Assembly: GCF_910585845.1 (NCBI RefSeq) | Contig: NZ_CAJUHF010000045.1 | Location: 1 to 28,160, forward strand | DNA from: an uncultured Bacteroides sp. | GTDB taxonomy: Bacteria; Bacteroidota; Bacteroidia; Bacteroidales; Bacteroidaceae | Length of the DNA: 28,160 bases | Direction of reading: 5' to 3' | Shown: piece after piece, positions 5,229 through 12,834 of the stretch | Layout: every line of letters begins with the position of its first letter | How positions within the stretch are numbered: position 1 is the first letter of the stretch | Position numbers and translations under genes: made by a program | The notes under the pieces: model-generated | What the model was told of the DNA's origin: nothing | Seen by the model: the letters and a program-made list of their open reading frames with translations, nothing else | Databases searched by the model: none

Positions 5229-8057
5229 TCATTTCAATTTCACTTCCGCCACTCCTACACGATCGTCGTTCAGCACGATGCGCAGGTCGCTGGCGGTGGT
5301 TCCCTTGAATGTATATGAAATCAACTTTCCGTACTCGCTGACTGTACCCGAATAAACCGTCAGAAACTGTCCGCCGCCGCTCGAAAGCTGTATCTCAAAT
5401 TCCGCCGGCAGACCGTTGCTTCTGCTGAACGCAATGGAAACGTTGTCTACCTTGGAGCCGTTTTCTAAGGCAAAGGTAATATAATCTCCTTTATTTCCCT
5501 CCCAGGCAGTGTCTATTTTTTTGTCGAGCACGTTCATTACGCTTTCTTGATTGGTGCTGGCGGTTACGGGACTGTCGGTTTTTGCTGATGATGTACGGGC
5601 CGGTGCATTCGGGTCTTCTACGGTCAGTGTCCCGCTCAGGCGGATATCTTCGGAAGAGGCGCCCAGCATGATGCTGAAGTCTCCCGGTTCTACGACCCAT
5701 TCCATGTGCTTGTCCAGTAGCTCCAGATGCTTGTGGTCGAGGCTGAAGGAGACTTCTTTCGTCTCTCCCGGTTGCAGATGGATACGCTCAAATCCGGCAA
5801 GGTTTTTCTCGTAGGTGGTGACGCTGCTTAGTACGTCGCGGATATAAAGTTGTACCACTTCGTCGCCTTCCCTTTTGCCGGTGTTGGTCACTTTGCAGCG
5901 TACGGTTGCCTTCTGATGGGCGGTTATTACTTTGGGGGTGATGCTGATGTCGGAATATTCGAACGACGTGTAGCTCAGACCGTGTCCGAAAGGATAAAGT
6001 GCACCGTTGACGCGAGACATATTGCCGTCGGGACCCGGATTCTTTCCTCCGTCAATCTGTGAAGAAGGCTTGTAGGGGAAGTTGAAAGGAATTTGCCCTA
6101 CGCTTTTCGGGAAAGTGACTGTCAGTTTTCCGCCCGGATTGTAATCCCCGAAAAGCACATCGGCAACTGCCGTCCCTCCTTTGGAACCGGGATACCAAGC
6201 TTCCAGAATGGCTGGAACAAAACGGTCCGCCCAGTTGACGGATAGCGGACGGCCATTGATCAATATCAGTATGACAGGTTTTCCGGTTTCCTGCACGGCT
6301 TGCAAGAGCTTCAATTGCCTTCCCGGAAGCTCAAGGCTGCTGCGCGACTTGTTTTCGCCGCAAGTGCGTTGCCCTCCGCCCAATACGACTATTGCTACAT
6401 CGGATTGGCGCGCATTCTCTACGGCTTTTTCTATTTCCGTCCGTTCTTCACCGGTCAGGGGAAAATCGAAGAGTTCGCTTTCCGGCCAGTTGTCGTCCAC
6501 AAGATTACACCCTTTTGCGTAGAGTACTTCCGCTTTGCCTTCCGCTTTTTGGCGGATGCCCTCCAGTACGGTAGTCACTTCCACTGCCAACGGACCGTAA
6601 TGGGTCAGCGCGTATCGTTCTTCGTTGGCGTTCGGACCGCAGACGGCTATCTTCTTTATATTGTTGAGATCCAGCGGCAGGATGTTGCCCTCATTTTTCA
6701 GCAAGACAAGGCTTTCGCGAGAAGCTTGCAGGGCTATAGCCTCATTCTCTTCACTTTCCACTTCCTTGTCGGCACCGGAAAGGTCGGTCTGATAGGGGGC
6801 ATCGAACAATCCGATAAGGAATTTCACCCGCAGGATGTCCCGCACACGGTCGTTGATGACCTCCTCGCTCAGTCCGCCTTCCTTGACCAGTTCGCGGAGT
6901 GGATTCACATACGATTCCGGCGAGCGGAACGTGCAGCGCACATTCAGTCCGGCTTCTACGCTTTGGCGTACTGCTTCTTTCATGTCTTTGGCTGTACCGT
7001 GTTTGGTATAGAGATATTCCACGGCATCACTGTCCGAGACCACATAGCCACGGAATCCCATTTCGCCGCGCAGGCGTGTGGTGAGCCAATAGAAACTGCC
7101 TTGGATGGGGACACCGTCGTAGTCATTGTACGAACTCATCACTCCCAGCAGTCCTGCTTCCTTTATGACCCGTTTGAAAGGATATACATGAATCATTTCC
7201 ACTTCCCGTGGCGAGGTTTGCGGGTCTACTCGCGCCATGCCTTCGCGTGCACCCTTGTTGTTACTGTAGGCAACGAAGTGTTTTCCGGTAGCTGCCACCT
7301 GATAGTTGTGTTGCATGCCGCGCACCATTTCGACACCCAGTTCAGCAACGAGGTAAGGGGATTCTCCGTACACTTCTTCATATCTTCCCCATCGCTGGTC
7401 ACGACCGACGTCGAGGATGGGGGCATACACATTGGTATATCCCAGCATGCGTGCTTCTCGTCCGGTGATAAGTCCTACCTGGCAGATCAGTTTCCGGTTC
7501 CACGTATGTCCCAAGCCCAGTTGGGTGGGGAAGTTGGTGGCACGGTAACTTTCTATGCCGCGGATGCCTTCGTTGGTGAAGTCGACGGGGATTCCGAGGC
7601 GGGTCTCTTCTACGAAGAAACGTTGCACTTCGTTCAGTGCCCAGGCATGGCGTGAGGCAGGCCATACGTTCGGATTGTCCGATGGCGGTAATCCCCATTG
7701 CTGGAATCCGTTCAGGTGTTCGTCGATGGCACCGATTCCGTCTTTCCATAACTTTTGTTTCCATTCGGGAGTGGGTAAATCATCTTTCAGCACGCGCTTG
7801 TATCCGTATAGGGTGACCATCTGACAGGTCTTTTCGTCAAGTGTCATCTGCTGTAGCAGGTCTTCGATGCGTGCATCAATCGGGGCGGCGGGGTCTTCGT
7901 ACACGTCTTTCACTCCGTTTTTGTTGAAGTCTATCCAACCTTTCCGATACATTTCGCTCTTTACCGGTTTGTATATCGCCGGAATTTTCATCATCTTCTG
8001 TGCCGGAAGCAGGGTGCTGCTGCCCAGCAATAGAGTGGCTATAATCAGTTTCTGCAT
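5229..8057 (-). CDS. Secreted GH3 beta-glucosidase-like enzyme with C-terminal beta-sandwich
   Basis: A 942-residue exported glycosidase. Order: signal peptide (MQKLIIATLLLGSSTLLPAQ), GH3 N-terminal barrel (about 60-390), GH3 C-terminal domain (about 430-660, with GENKSRSSLELPGRQ), fibronectin-III-like domain (about 715-800, with PFGHGLSYTSFEYSDI), and a final discoidin/F5-8C-like beta-sandwich (about 825-942). The nucleophile is probably Asp342 in YVVSDSDAVEY. Such enzymes release sugars from beta-linked glycans or glycosides in the periplasm. The start is at 8057, because an earlier in-frame Met (8189) lies upstream of the promoter and gives no signal peptide. Substrate is not predictable; no SusC/D pair is adjacent. 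Confidence 0.93.
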   Translation of the reverse strand: MQKLIIATLLLGSSTLLPAQKMMKIPAIYKPVKSEMYRKGWIDFNKNGVKDVYEDPAAPIDARIEDLLQQMTLDEKTCQMVTLYGYKRVLKDDLPTPEWKQKLWKDGIGAIDEHLNGFQQWGLPPSDNPNVWPASRHAWALNEVQRFFVEETRLGIPVDFTNEGIRGIESYRATNFPTQLGLGHTWNRKLICQVGLITGREARMLGYTNVYAPILDVGRDQRWGRYEEVYGESPYLVAELGVEMVRGMQHNYQVAATGKHFVAYSNNKGAREGMARVDPQTSPREVEMIHVYPFKRVIKEAGLLGVMSSYNDYDGVPIQGSFYWLTTRLRGEMGFRGYVVSDSDAVEYLYTKHGTAKDMKEAVRQSVEAGLNVRCTFRSPESYVNPLRELVKEGGLSEEVINDRVRDILRVKFLIGLFDAPYQTDLSGADKEVESEENEAIALQASRESLVLLKNEGNILPLDLNNIKKIAVCGPNANEERYALTHYGPLAVEVTTVLEGIRQKAEGKAEVLYAKGCNLVDDNWPESELFDFPLTGEERTEIEKAVENARQSDVAIVVLGGGQRTCGENKSRSSLELPGRQLKLLQAVQETGKPVILILINGRPLSVNWADRFVPAILEAWYPGSKGGTAVADVLFGDYNPGGKLTVTFPKSVGQIPFNFPYKPSSQIDGGKNPGPDGNMSRVNGALYPFGHGLSYTSFEYSDISITPKVITAHQKATVRCKVTNTGKREGDEVVQLYIRDVLSSVTTYEKNLAGFERIHLQPGETKEVSFSLDHKHLELLDKHMEWVVEPGDFSIMLGASSEDIRLSGTLTVEDPNAPARTSSAKTDSPVTASTNQESVMNVLDKKIDTAWEGNKGDYITFALENGSKVDNVSIAFSRSNGLPAEFEIQLSSGGGQFLTVYSGTVSEYGKLISYTFKGTTASDLRIVLNDDRVGVAEVKLK

Positions 8058-8075
8058 GGTATATAGTTTTTCATT

Positions 8076-8140
8076 AAAAGTTTTTTTTGTTCGTAAAAAG
8101 TTTCTTTTTAAAAGTCTCTTTTGTTTTTTAAAAGTTTCTT
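8076..8140. repeat. Array D: four mini-hairpin units in the GH3 leader
   Basis: Read on the minus (mRNA) strand, AAAAGAAACTTTT or a one- or two-base variant occurs four times, with the G of the plus-strand AAAAG at 8080, 8100, 8114 and 8134 (spacings 20, 14, 20). Each unit is an AAAAG-N3-CTTTT palindrome. The array fills the stretch between the GH3 -7 box and its ATG. Confidence 0.75.
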
Positions 8141-8147
8141 TTGTGGT

Positions 8148-8155
8148 CAAAGGTA
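8148..8155 (-). promoter_or_regulatory. -7 box of the GH3/lactonase operon
   Basis: TACCTTTG on the minus strand fits TAnnTTTG. No good -33 element is seen at the usual distance. It implies an 80-90 nt leader containing array D. Confidence 0.5.
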
Positions 8156-8285
8156 AGGATTTTACAGGTAGGGAGAAGTACAAAATCATCCATACTATTA
8201 GTAATATTTGTACGATGGAGGCTTTTCTTTATGTGAAATGAATAAATTATTCAGGTCAAAAGAACGGACTATTGAAAATAATTCC

Positions 8286-8293
8286 TATCTTTG
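8286..8293 (+). promoter_or_regulatory. -7 box of ssrA
   Basis: TATCTTTG lies about 38 nt before the mature tmRNA 5' end, which leaves room for a short processed leader. Confidence 0.5.
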
Positions 8294-8330
8294 CCCCACT
8301 TAAAAACAGGTCTTTCTGCAATAAAGTCAT

Positions 8331-8725
8331 GGGGTTGACTGGATTTGACAGCGGGCAGAAATGGTAAGTAAGCATGCAGTGCGTCGTTGATTTGCACTTA
8401 AATCTCAGTCTTCAAAATTTTATCTGGCGAAACTAATTACGCTCTTGCTGCTTAATCGAAGTATAGTAGATTAGCTTAATCCCGGCACAAGGTGCTGGGA
8501 CGAGACATCACTCGGAAGCTGTTGCTCCGAAGCGTTCCGGTAAAGTGGTGCAGTTACATCGGGGATAGTTCTTGTCTGCCTTGAGGCAGGAATGAAAATT
8601 TAAGAGGATAAGGTAACGGTTGATGGCTTTGGTTCTGCCGTTGCTCGAAAACTTAGGCAAAGATAAGCATGTAGAAAGCTTATGATTTCCTCGTTTGGAC
8701 GAGGGTTCGATTCCCTCCAGCTCCA
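8331..8725 (+). ncRNA. ssrA: tmRNA (transfer-messenger RNA)
   Basis: The 5' end GGGGTTGACTGGATTTGACA and the 3' end GGGTTCGATTCCCTCCAGCTCC form the tRNA-like half: GGGGTTG pairs with CAGCTCC (with wobbles) as the acceptor stem, and GGGTTCGATTCCC is the T-arm. The tag frame starts at 8426 and reads GGC GAA ACT AAT TAC GCT CTT GCT GCT TAA, that is GETNYALAA and stop (8453-8455), the Bacteroides-type tag. A full CCA end is not encoded. The RNA rescues stalled ribosomes together with SmpB. The 3' end is set at the discriminator base, give or take a few nucleotides. Confidence 0.97.
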
Positions 8726-8749
8726 CAAGAGTAGAAAATGAAAAGTAAC

Positions 8750-8788
8750 AAGTTCTTGAATTTTAATAATTCAGGGACTTCCTTTTTT
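8750..8788 (+). terminator. Intrinsic terminator of ssrA
   Basis: Arms 8750-8762 (AAGTTCTTGAATT) and 8768-8780 (AATTCAGGGACTT) pair throughout if G-U pairs are allowed, with a 5-nt loop and CCTTTTTT after. It is 25 nt past the tmRNA end. Confidence 0.75.
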
Positions 8789-8790
8789 CT

Positions 8791-8820
8791 GATACTCTCT
8801 AATACTTTCTAATACTCTCC
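8791..8820. repeat. Short 10-bp tandem repeat, three copies
   Basis: GATACTCTCT, AATACTTTCT and AATACTCTCC follow one another directly after the ssrA terminator. No gene is seen between the terminator and 8853. Confidence 0.7.
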
Positions 8821-8852
8821 CTTTTACTCCCCCTTGTTTTTTATATGTTCAT

Positions 8853-9254
8853 TTACTCTCTTTTTGTTAAGAGTTTCAGGAAAATGTTGTCCAAGTGACG
8901 ATAGTAAGCAGCCAGTTCATCCTTGGTCATGCTGTCTAGTTTCAGTCTTTCACGGGCTTCTTCAAGACCGGGAGCTGTAGCAGTAGAAGGTATTTCTCCG
9001 GTGTTCAGATAGTAAATCCATTCTTCCAAGGGGTTTTTGGCTACCTGATTGAAACCATTCACTTTCAGGATATAGTATTCGGGATATAACTGGCTTACCG
9101 TATCCACCTTAAATGTCTGTTTTTGGAATGGAGTAAGTTCAAGAAGATCATTGGTATGGATGCCTCTGAATTCAGTCTTTCCATGATAAACAAAATCAGT
9201 TCCGTGTCCCAGAGCGAAGTAGACTATATTAACGCTATATATGAAATGCATCAT
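8853..9254 (-). pseudogene. C-terminal remnant of an Rpn/PD-(D/E)XK nuclease-family transposase
   Basis: The 133-codon frame matches the C-terminal part of the Rpn-type recombination-promoting nuclease family common in Bacteroides: DFVYHGKTEFRGIHTND, then YPEYYILKVNGFNQVAKNPLEEWIYYLNTGEI and a charged helical tail (DSMTKDELAAYYRHLDNIFLKLL). Full-length relatives are about 290-310 residues and carry the PD-(D/E)XK catalytic residues in the N-terminal half, which is absent. The apparent ATG lies at the edge of the 22-bp array, so the N-terminal half was lost exactly where the repeats begin. I expect no nuclease activity. Confidence 0.75.
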
Positions 9255-9356
9255 AACATTACTTGTTATGCATCATAACATTACTTGTTATGCATCATAA
9301 CATTACTTGTTATACTTCATAACATTATTTGTTATGCTCCATAACATTACTTGTTA
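9247..9356. repeat. Array E: five 22-bp palindromic units
   Basis: Five contiguous units start at 9247, 9269, 9291, 9313 and 9335. The first three are identical; the fourth and fifth have three changes or fewer each. Each contains CATAACA-TTACT-TGTTATG, a 7-bp inverted repeat, and neighbouring units form TGTTATG-CAT-CATAACA, so alternative hairpins are possible across the array. The array lies between the Rpn remnant and the L,D-transpeptidase promoter at 9418. There are no unique spacers, so it is not CRISPR. Confidence 0.92.
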
Positions 9357-9417
9357 TGAGACATAAGATATGATGTAATTTCACTTTAATTCTGCCAACG
9401 GGTATGAATAAAAATAT

Positions 9418-9425
9418 TATCTTTG
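9418..9425 (+). promoter_or_regulatory. -7 box of the L,D-transpeptidase gene
   Basis: TATCTTTG lies 83 nt before the ATG at 9509. The upstream in-frame Met at 9404 precedes it, which supports the 9509 start. Confidence 0.5.
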
Positions 9426-9508
9426 TGAAAAACCGTATGGATGGAAGAAGACAACATTTATCGGTACGCGATTGTTATATGTATAGTATGCAATTAAATA
9501 TCATATTT

Positions 9509-10564
9509 ATGAAACATTCAGTTCTTTTTGTCTGCATAGTCGTATGTCTGATTTTTGCCGGATGCAATCGTCGGCAGGAGTCTGCTAAACCGGTGGTGCT
9601 AACTGTGAATAAAGCTGAATATGAAAATGATACGGTCGAACCGGAATCTCTTCATCTAGAGCAGACGTTGCTTCGTTCTGAACAGTCTTTGTTGACAGCT
9701 GACGATGTTACGCTTATCAAAGAGTTGTTCTACGATCAGCATACATTGGAAGATACGTATCCGTATAAAGACACCGTACGCTCTTTCAAATGGGATGAAA
9801 TCCGCGAATCTTTGGCATACATTGAGAATATGCAGGCGGATACAGCCAGATGGGTAGTGCTGCAAAACTATAAGAATCAGAATAAAGAAGCCCCGTTGGT
9901 TCGCAAGTTCGTGCGAAATGCCTACCGTCGTGTGTCCGATACGTTGGGAGTGGAACGCTATCAGTCGGTTCCTTTGTATCTGCCAACTGATACGTTGGTA
10001 CCCGAACGTTATGGAAGAGATGGTACGGTTGCCCGTCTGCGGGGTGAAGAAGGAAGTTTCTGTCGGATACATCCTGTTACTTTTGATGAAGAATGGCTGG
10101 TGCCTCGCCGTTACCTGAAACGGCTGGCTGACAGTACGGCTTTCGACCATGTTGTGTTTGTCGACCGTCTGAACCAGAATATCGCTACTCTGGAGCATGT
10201 GGGCAAAGGAGAATGGAAAATACGTAGCATGAATCCTGCCACGACAGGAAGACATGCGCCTCCTTATGCACAGGAGACTCCTTTGGGCATGTATCTGATT
10301 CAGCAGAAAAAGACACGCATGGTATTCCTGAAAGACGGTTCTGCCGAAACGGGAGGATATGCGCCATATGCCAGCCGTTTTACAAACGGTGCGTATATAC
10401 ATGGGGTACCGGTGAATGTGCCGCGTACCAGCATGATTGAATACAGCTGGTCGCTAGGCACGACGCCGCGTTCGCACATGTGTGTGCGCAATGCCACTTC
10501 GCATGCCAAGTTTGTCTTTGATTGGGCGCCTACAGAGCGTTCTTTGGTCGTGGTCATTGAGTAG
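9509..10564 (+). CDS. L,D-transpeptidase (YkuD) family lipoprotein
   Basis: A 351-residue protein with a lipoprotein signal (MKHSVLFVCIVVCLIFAGC, lipidated Cys19) and a C-terminal YkuD catalytic domain (about 215-350). The domain shows VDRLNQNIATLEHVGKGEW, a MNPATTGRHAPPYAQETPLG segment, GAYIHGVPVN and the active-site block SHMCVRN with Cys325. YkuD enzymes form 3-3 cross-links or attach proteins to peptidoglycan in the periplasm. The usual SHGCVR motif has Met in place of Gly, a tolerated variation in some relatives. The start at 9509 is chosen for the lipobox and the promoter position. The N-terminal 200 residues have no domain I recognise. Confidence 0.85.
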   Translation: MKHSVLFVCIVVCLIFAGCNRRQESAKPVVLTVNKAEYENDTVEPESLHLEQTLLRSEQSLLTADDVTLIKELFYDQHTLEDTYPYKDTVRSFKWDEIRESLAYIENMQADTARWVVLQNYKNQNKEAPLVRKFVRNAYRRVSDTLGVERYQSVPLYLPTDTLVPERYGRDGTVARLRGEEGSFCRIHPVTFDEEWLVPRRYLKRLADSTAFDHVVFVDRLNQNIATLEHVGKGEWKIRSMNPATTGRHAPPYAQETPLGMYLIQQKKTRMVFLKDGSAETGGYAPYASRFTNGAYIHGVPVNVPRTSMIEYSWSLGTTPRSHMCVRNATSHAKFVFDWAPTERSLVVVIE

Positions 10565-10649
10565 TGATTTAGTGACTGCTTATTTTTAACTATCTGCGTG
10601 GCAAGCGTCAGAAGAAAAAACAGTAATTTAGCCGCCGTTATTTTTTCTG

Positions 10650-11435
10650 ATGAACATTATGCAGCGATTTTTTGTATCTTTTTTGTTTTTGTTGCTTCCT
10701 TCTGCCCTGTTCTTGAGCGGTAAGCCGGTTGGGCGTACTCCCGTAACACGCCGACATGTGCCGAAGGAATACTTCTTCTTGAGTGATAATCCGGCAGGGC
10801 ATACATCAGAAATTCCCGAGGCTGCAGTGATGACGGATGCAGAGGCTTGTGCCGATTTGTACCGTTCCATGCAGTTGGAGGGGATTGTCAACTGGAAGGC
10901 GTTCCGTCAGGCAGTGGCAGGATATAATAGGATAGAAAACCGTAAACGGGATATCTTGGCTTTGATTGACTTTTCCCGTCCTTCTACAGAAAAGCGCCTT
11001 TGGGTGTTTGATATGAAGCAACGCAAAGTACTTTTCAATTCGGTTGTTTCCCACGGGAAGAATAGCGGTGTCAATTATGCAACCTCTTTTTCCAACGAAT
11101 ACGGCTCCTACAAAAGTTCGTTGGGATTTTATCTTACAGGTTCCACTTATCAGGGCAAGAATGGCTACTCGCTCATTCTGGACGGTTTGGAGGAGGGCAT
11201 CAACGACCGTGCCCGCGAGCGTGCCATCGTGATGCACGGGGCTGCATATGCCGATCCGGCAGTGGCGGACAAAAGTGGCAGGCTGGGGCGGAGTTTCGGT
11301 TGTCCGGCAATTCCGCAGAAACTGTCCCGTCCTATCATAGATGCCCTCAAGGGAGGGAGTGTGATGTTTATCTATGCCGAAACACCCGATTATCTGGCGC
11401 GTAGCTCGGTGCTGAAGGGGGCAGACGGATTATAA
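10650..11435 (+). CDS. Murein L,D-transpeptidase catalytic-domain protein (YkuD_2 type)
   Basis: A 261-residue protein with an N-terminal signal (MQRFFVSFLFLLLPSALFLSG). The YkuD_2-type catalytic region has LIDFSRPSTEKRLWVFDM, VVSHGKNSG, IVMHGAAYADP (His196) and GRSFGCPAIP with the catalytic Cys218. These enzymes act on peptidoglycan in the periplasm. It is the second putative L,D-transpeptidase in tandem, of a different YkuD subfamily from the first, 85 bp downstream. A weak TAATTTAG box lies shortly before it. dinB starts 5 bp after its stop, so the two may share a transcript. The start could instead be the Met at 10659. Confidence 0.85.
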   Translation: MNIMQRFFVSFLFLLLPSALFLSGKPVGRTPVTRRHVPKEYFFLSDNPAGHTSEIPEAAVMTDAEACADLYRSMQLEGIVNWKAFRQAVAGYNRIENRKRDILALIDFSRPSTEKRLWVFDMKQRKVLFNSVVSHGKNSGVNYATSFSNEYGSYKSSLGFYLTGSTYQGKNGYSLILDGLEEGINDRARERAIVMHGAAYADPAVADKSGRLGRSFGCPAIPQKLSRPIIDALKGGSVMFIYAETPDYLARSSVLKGADGL

Positions 11436-11440
11436 TTTAA

Positions 11441-12541
11441 ATGCCTCCGTTGATGGAAAACCGTAAGATCATACATATAGATATGGATGCATTCTACGCC
11501 TCCGTAGAACAGCGTGACAATCCGGAGTTGCGCGGTAAACCCATTGCTGTGGGGTATGCGGAGAAGCGGGGTGTCGTGTCCACTGCCAGTTATGAGGCGC
11601 GTCGATATGGGGTGTGTTCGGCTATGGCATCTACGAAGGCAAAGCGGCTTTGTCCGCAGTTGGTCTTTGTTCCGGGACGGATGGAGGTATATAAAGAGGT
11701 GTCGCGGCAGATACATGAGATATTCCATGAGTATACGGACATCATTGAACCGCTTTCGTTGGATGAGGCTTTTCTGGATGTGACGGAGAACAAACCCGGC
11801 ATTCAGCTGGCGGTGGACATAGCCCGGGAAATCAAGCAGAAGATTCGGGCAGAACTCAACCTGGTGGCATCTGCCGGAGTGTCTTATAATAAGTTTCTGG
11901 CAAAGATAGCCTCGGACTACCGTAAGCCGGACGGGTTGTGCACGATCCATCCCGACCAGGCGCTGGAGTTCATCGCCCGTCTTCCGATCGAGAGTTTCTG
12001 GGGAGTAGGTCCGGTGACTGCAAAGAAGATGCACGCGCTGGGGATTCATAACGGAGAGCAGTTGCGTGCTCGTTCGCGGGATACGTTGTTGCGCGAGTTC
12101 GGGAAGGTGGGGGCACTCTATTATGATTGTGCGCGAGGGATTGACCTGCGTCCGGTGGAAGCGGTGCATGTGCGCAAGTCGGTCGGTTGCGAGCGTACGT
12201 TGGAGAAGGATATTTCGTTGCGTTCGTCGGTGATTATCGAGTTGTATCATGTGGCGGTGGAACTGGTGGGCAGGTTAGAGCGTCGGGATTTCAGAGGAAA
12301 CACGCTGACCCTGAAAATCAAGTTTCACGATTTCAACCAGATCACCCGCAGTATTACGCAGTCCAAGGAACTGATCACCCTCGATATCATTCTACCCTTG
12401 GCAAAGCAGCTGTTGAAGGAAGTGGATTATGAATCCCATCCTATCCGCCTGATCGGACTTTCTGTCTCCAATCCGCGGGAAGAGACGAAAACAACGGGCG
12501 TATGGGAACAGTTGAGTTTTGAATTTGGCGAGTGGAAATGA
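11441..12541 (+). CDS. dinB: DNA polymerase IV (Y-family)
   Basis: A 366-residue translesion polymerase. The palm has IHIDMDAFYASVE (metal-binding Asp14, steric-gate Tyr19) and EPLSLDEAFLDVT (Asp108, Glu109). VASAGVSYNKFLAKIASDYRKPDG and the helix-hairpin-helix WGVGPVTAKKMHALG follow, then the little-finger domain. The C-terminal QLSFEF is a plausible beta-clamp-binding motif. Length is normal for the family. It lies 5 bp behind the YkuD_2 gene, so its expression may be coupled to a cell-wall gene; I see no separate promoter and no LexA-type site. Met5 (11453) is an alternative start. Confidence 0.97.
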   Translation: MPPLMENRKIIHIDMDAFYASVEQRDNPELRGKPIAVGYAEKRGVVSTASYEARRYGVCSAMASTKAKRLCPQLVFVPGRMEVYKEVSRQIHEIFHEYTDIIEPLSLDEAFLDVTENKPGIQLAVDIAREIKQKIRAELNLVASAGVSYNKFLAKIASDYRKPDGLCTIHPDQALEFIARLPIESFWGVGPVTAKKMHALGIHNGEQLRARSRDTLLREFGKVGALYYDCARGIDLRPVEAVHVRKSVGCERTLEKDISLRSSVIIELYHVAVELVGRLERRDFRGNTLTLKIKFHDFNQITRSITQSKELITLDIILPLAKQLLKEVDYESHPIRLIGLSVSNPREETKTTGVWEQLSFEFGEWK

Positions 12542-12631
12542 GCCTTCTTTTCTTGTGATTCTCCCCCAAGTCGATGTGTAAAACGAGGTGTTTTGGATGA
12601 TTTTATACATAACTACGGATAATCGGGTACG

Positions 12632-12660
12632 TTGTTCTTGGAGAAAGTTGCGTACTTTTG
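12632..12660 (+). promoter_or_regulatory. Promoter of the heparinase-like gene
   Basis: TACTTTTG (12653-12660) lies 18 nt after TTG (12632-12634). The predicted start is near 12667, giving a leader of about 165 nt that is almost completely occupied by array F. Confidence 0.6.
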
Positions 12661-12666
12661 CCTCAT

Positions 12667-12830
12667 CGTATGGCGGATGATCTGATATTTACCGTATGGG
12701 GGATGACGTAATCTTTACCGTATAGAAGATAATCAGCTCTTTGCCATATGCGAGACACGCTTAATATAATTGTCGTATGTGAGACACTGCTAATAGTTGT
12801 CCGCATGACAAGTCATCTAATTTTTATAAA
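12667..12830. repeat. Array F: six degenerate 26-29-bp units in a leader
   Basis: CGTATG or a one- to two-base variant begins units at 12667, 12693, 12719, 12745, 12774 and 12802 (spacings 26, 26, 26, 29, 28). Units 1-3 share CGTATGGSGGATGA-like starts and end in TTTAC/TTTGC; units 4-5 share RTATGYGAGACAC. Unit 2 contains the palindrome GTAATCTTTAC. The array ends just before the ATG at 12835. Confidence 0.75.
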
Positions 12831-12834
12831 TATC

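Noticed and set aside
6300..7655. 451-codon plus-strand ORF antisense to the GH3 gene
   Set aside because: The opposite strand encodes a clear GH3 enzyme with catalytic motifs. The antisense product has no domain pattern.
8058..8189. Upstream start giving a 986-residue GH3 protein
   Set aside because: The extra 44 residues translate the leader repeats, and the first Met is upstream of the -7 box. The start at 8057 gives a clean signal peptide.
8508..8726. 72-codon minus-strand ORF in the ssrA region
   Set aside because: It is fully antisense to tmRNA; translations of tmRNA/tRNA ends of this kind are common false proteins.
9247..9356. CRISPR array
   Set aside because: The repeats are directly contiguous, with no unique spacers and no cas genes.
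10565..10649. Imperfect inverted repeat before the YkuD_2 gene
   Set aside because: Pairing of CAGAAGAAAAAACAGTAA with TTATTTTTTCTG needs bulges and is mostly A/T runs. I do not count it as structure.
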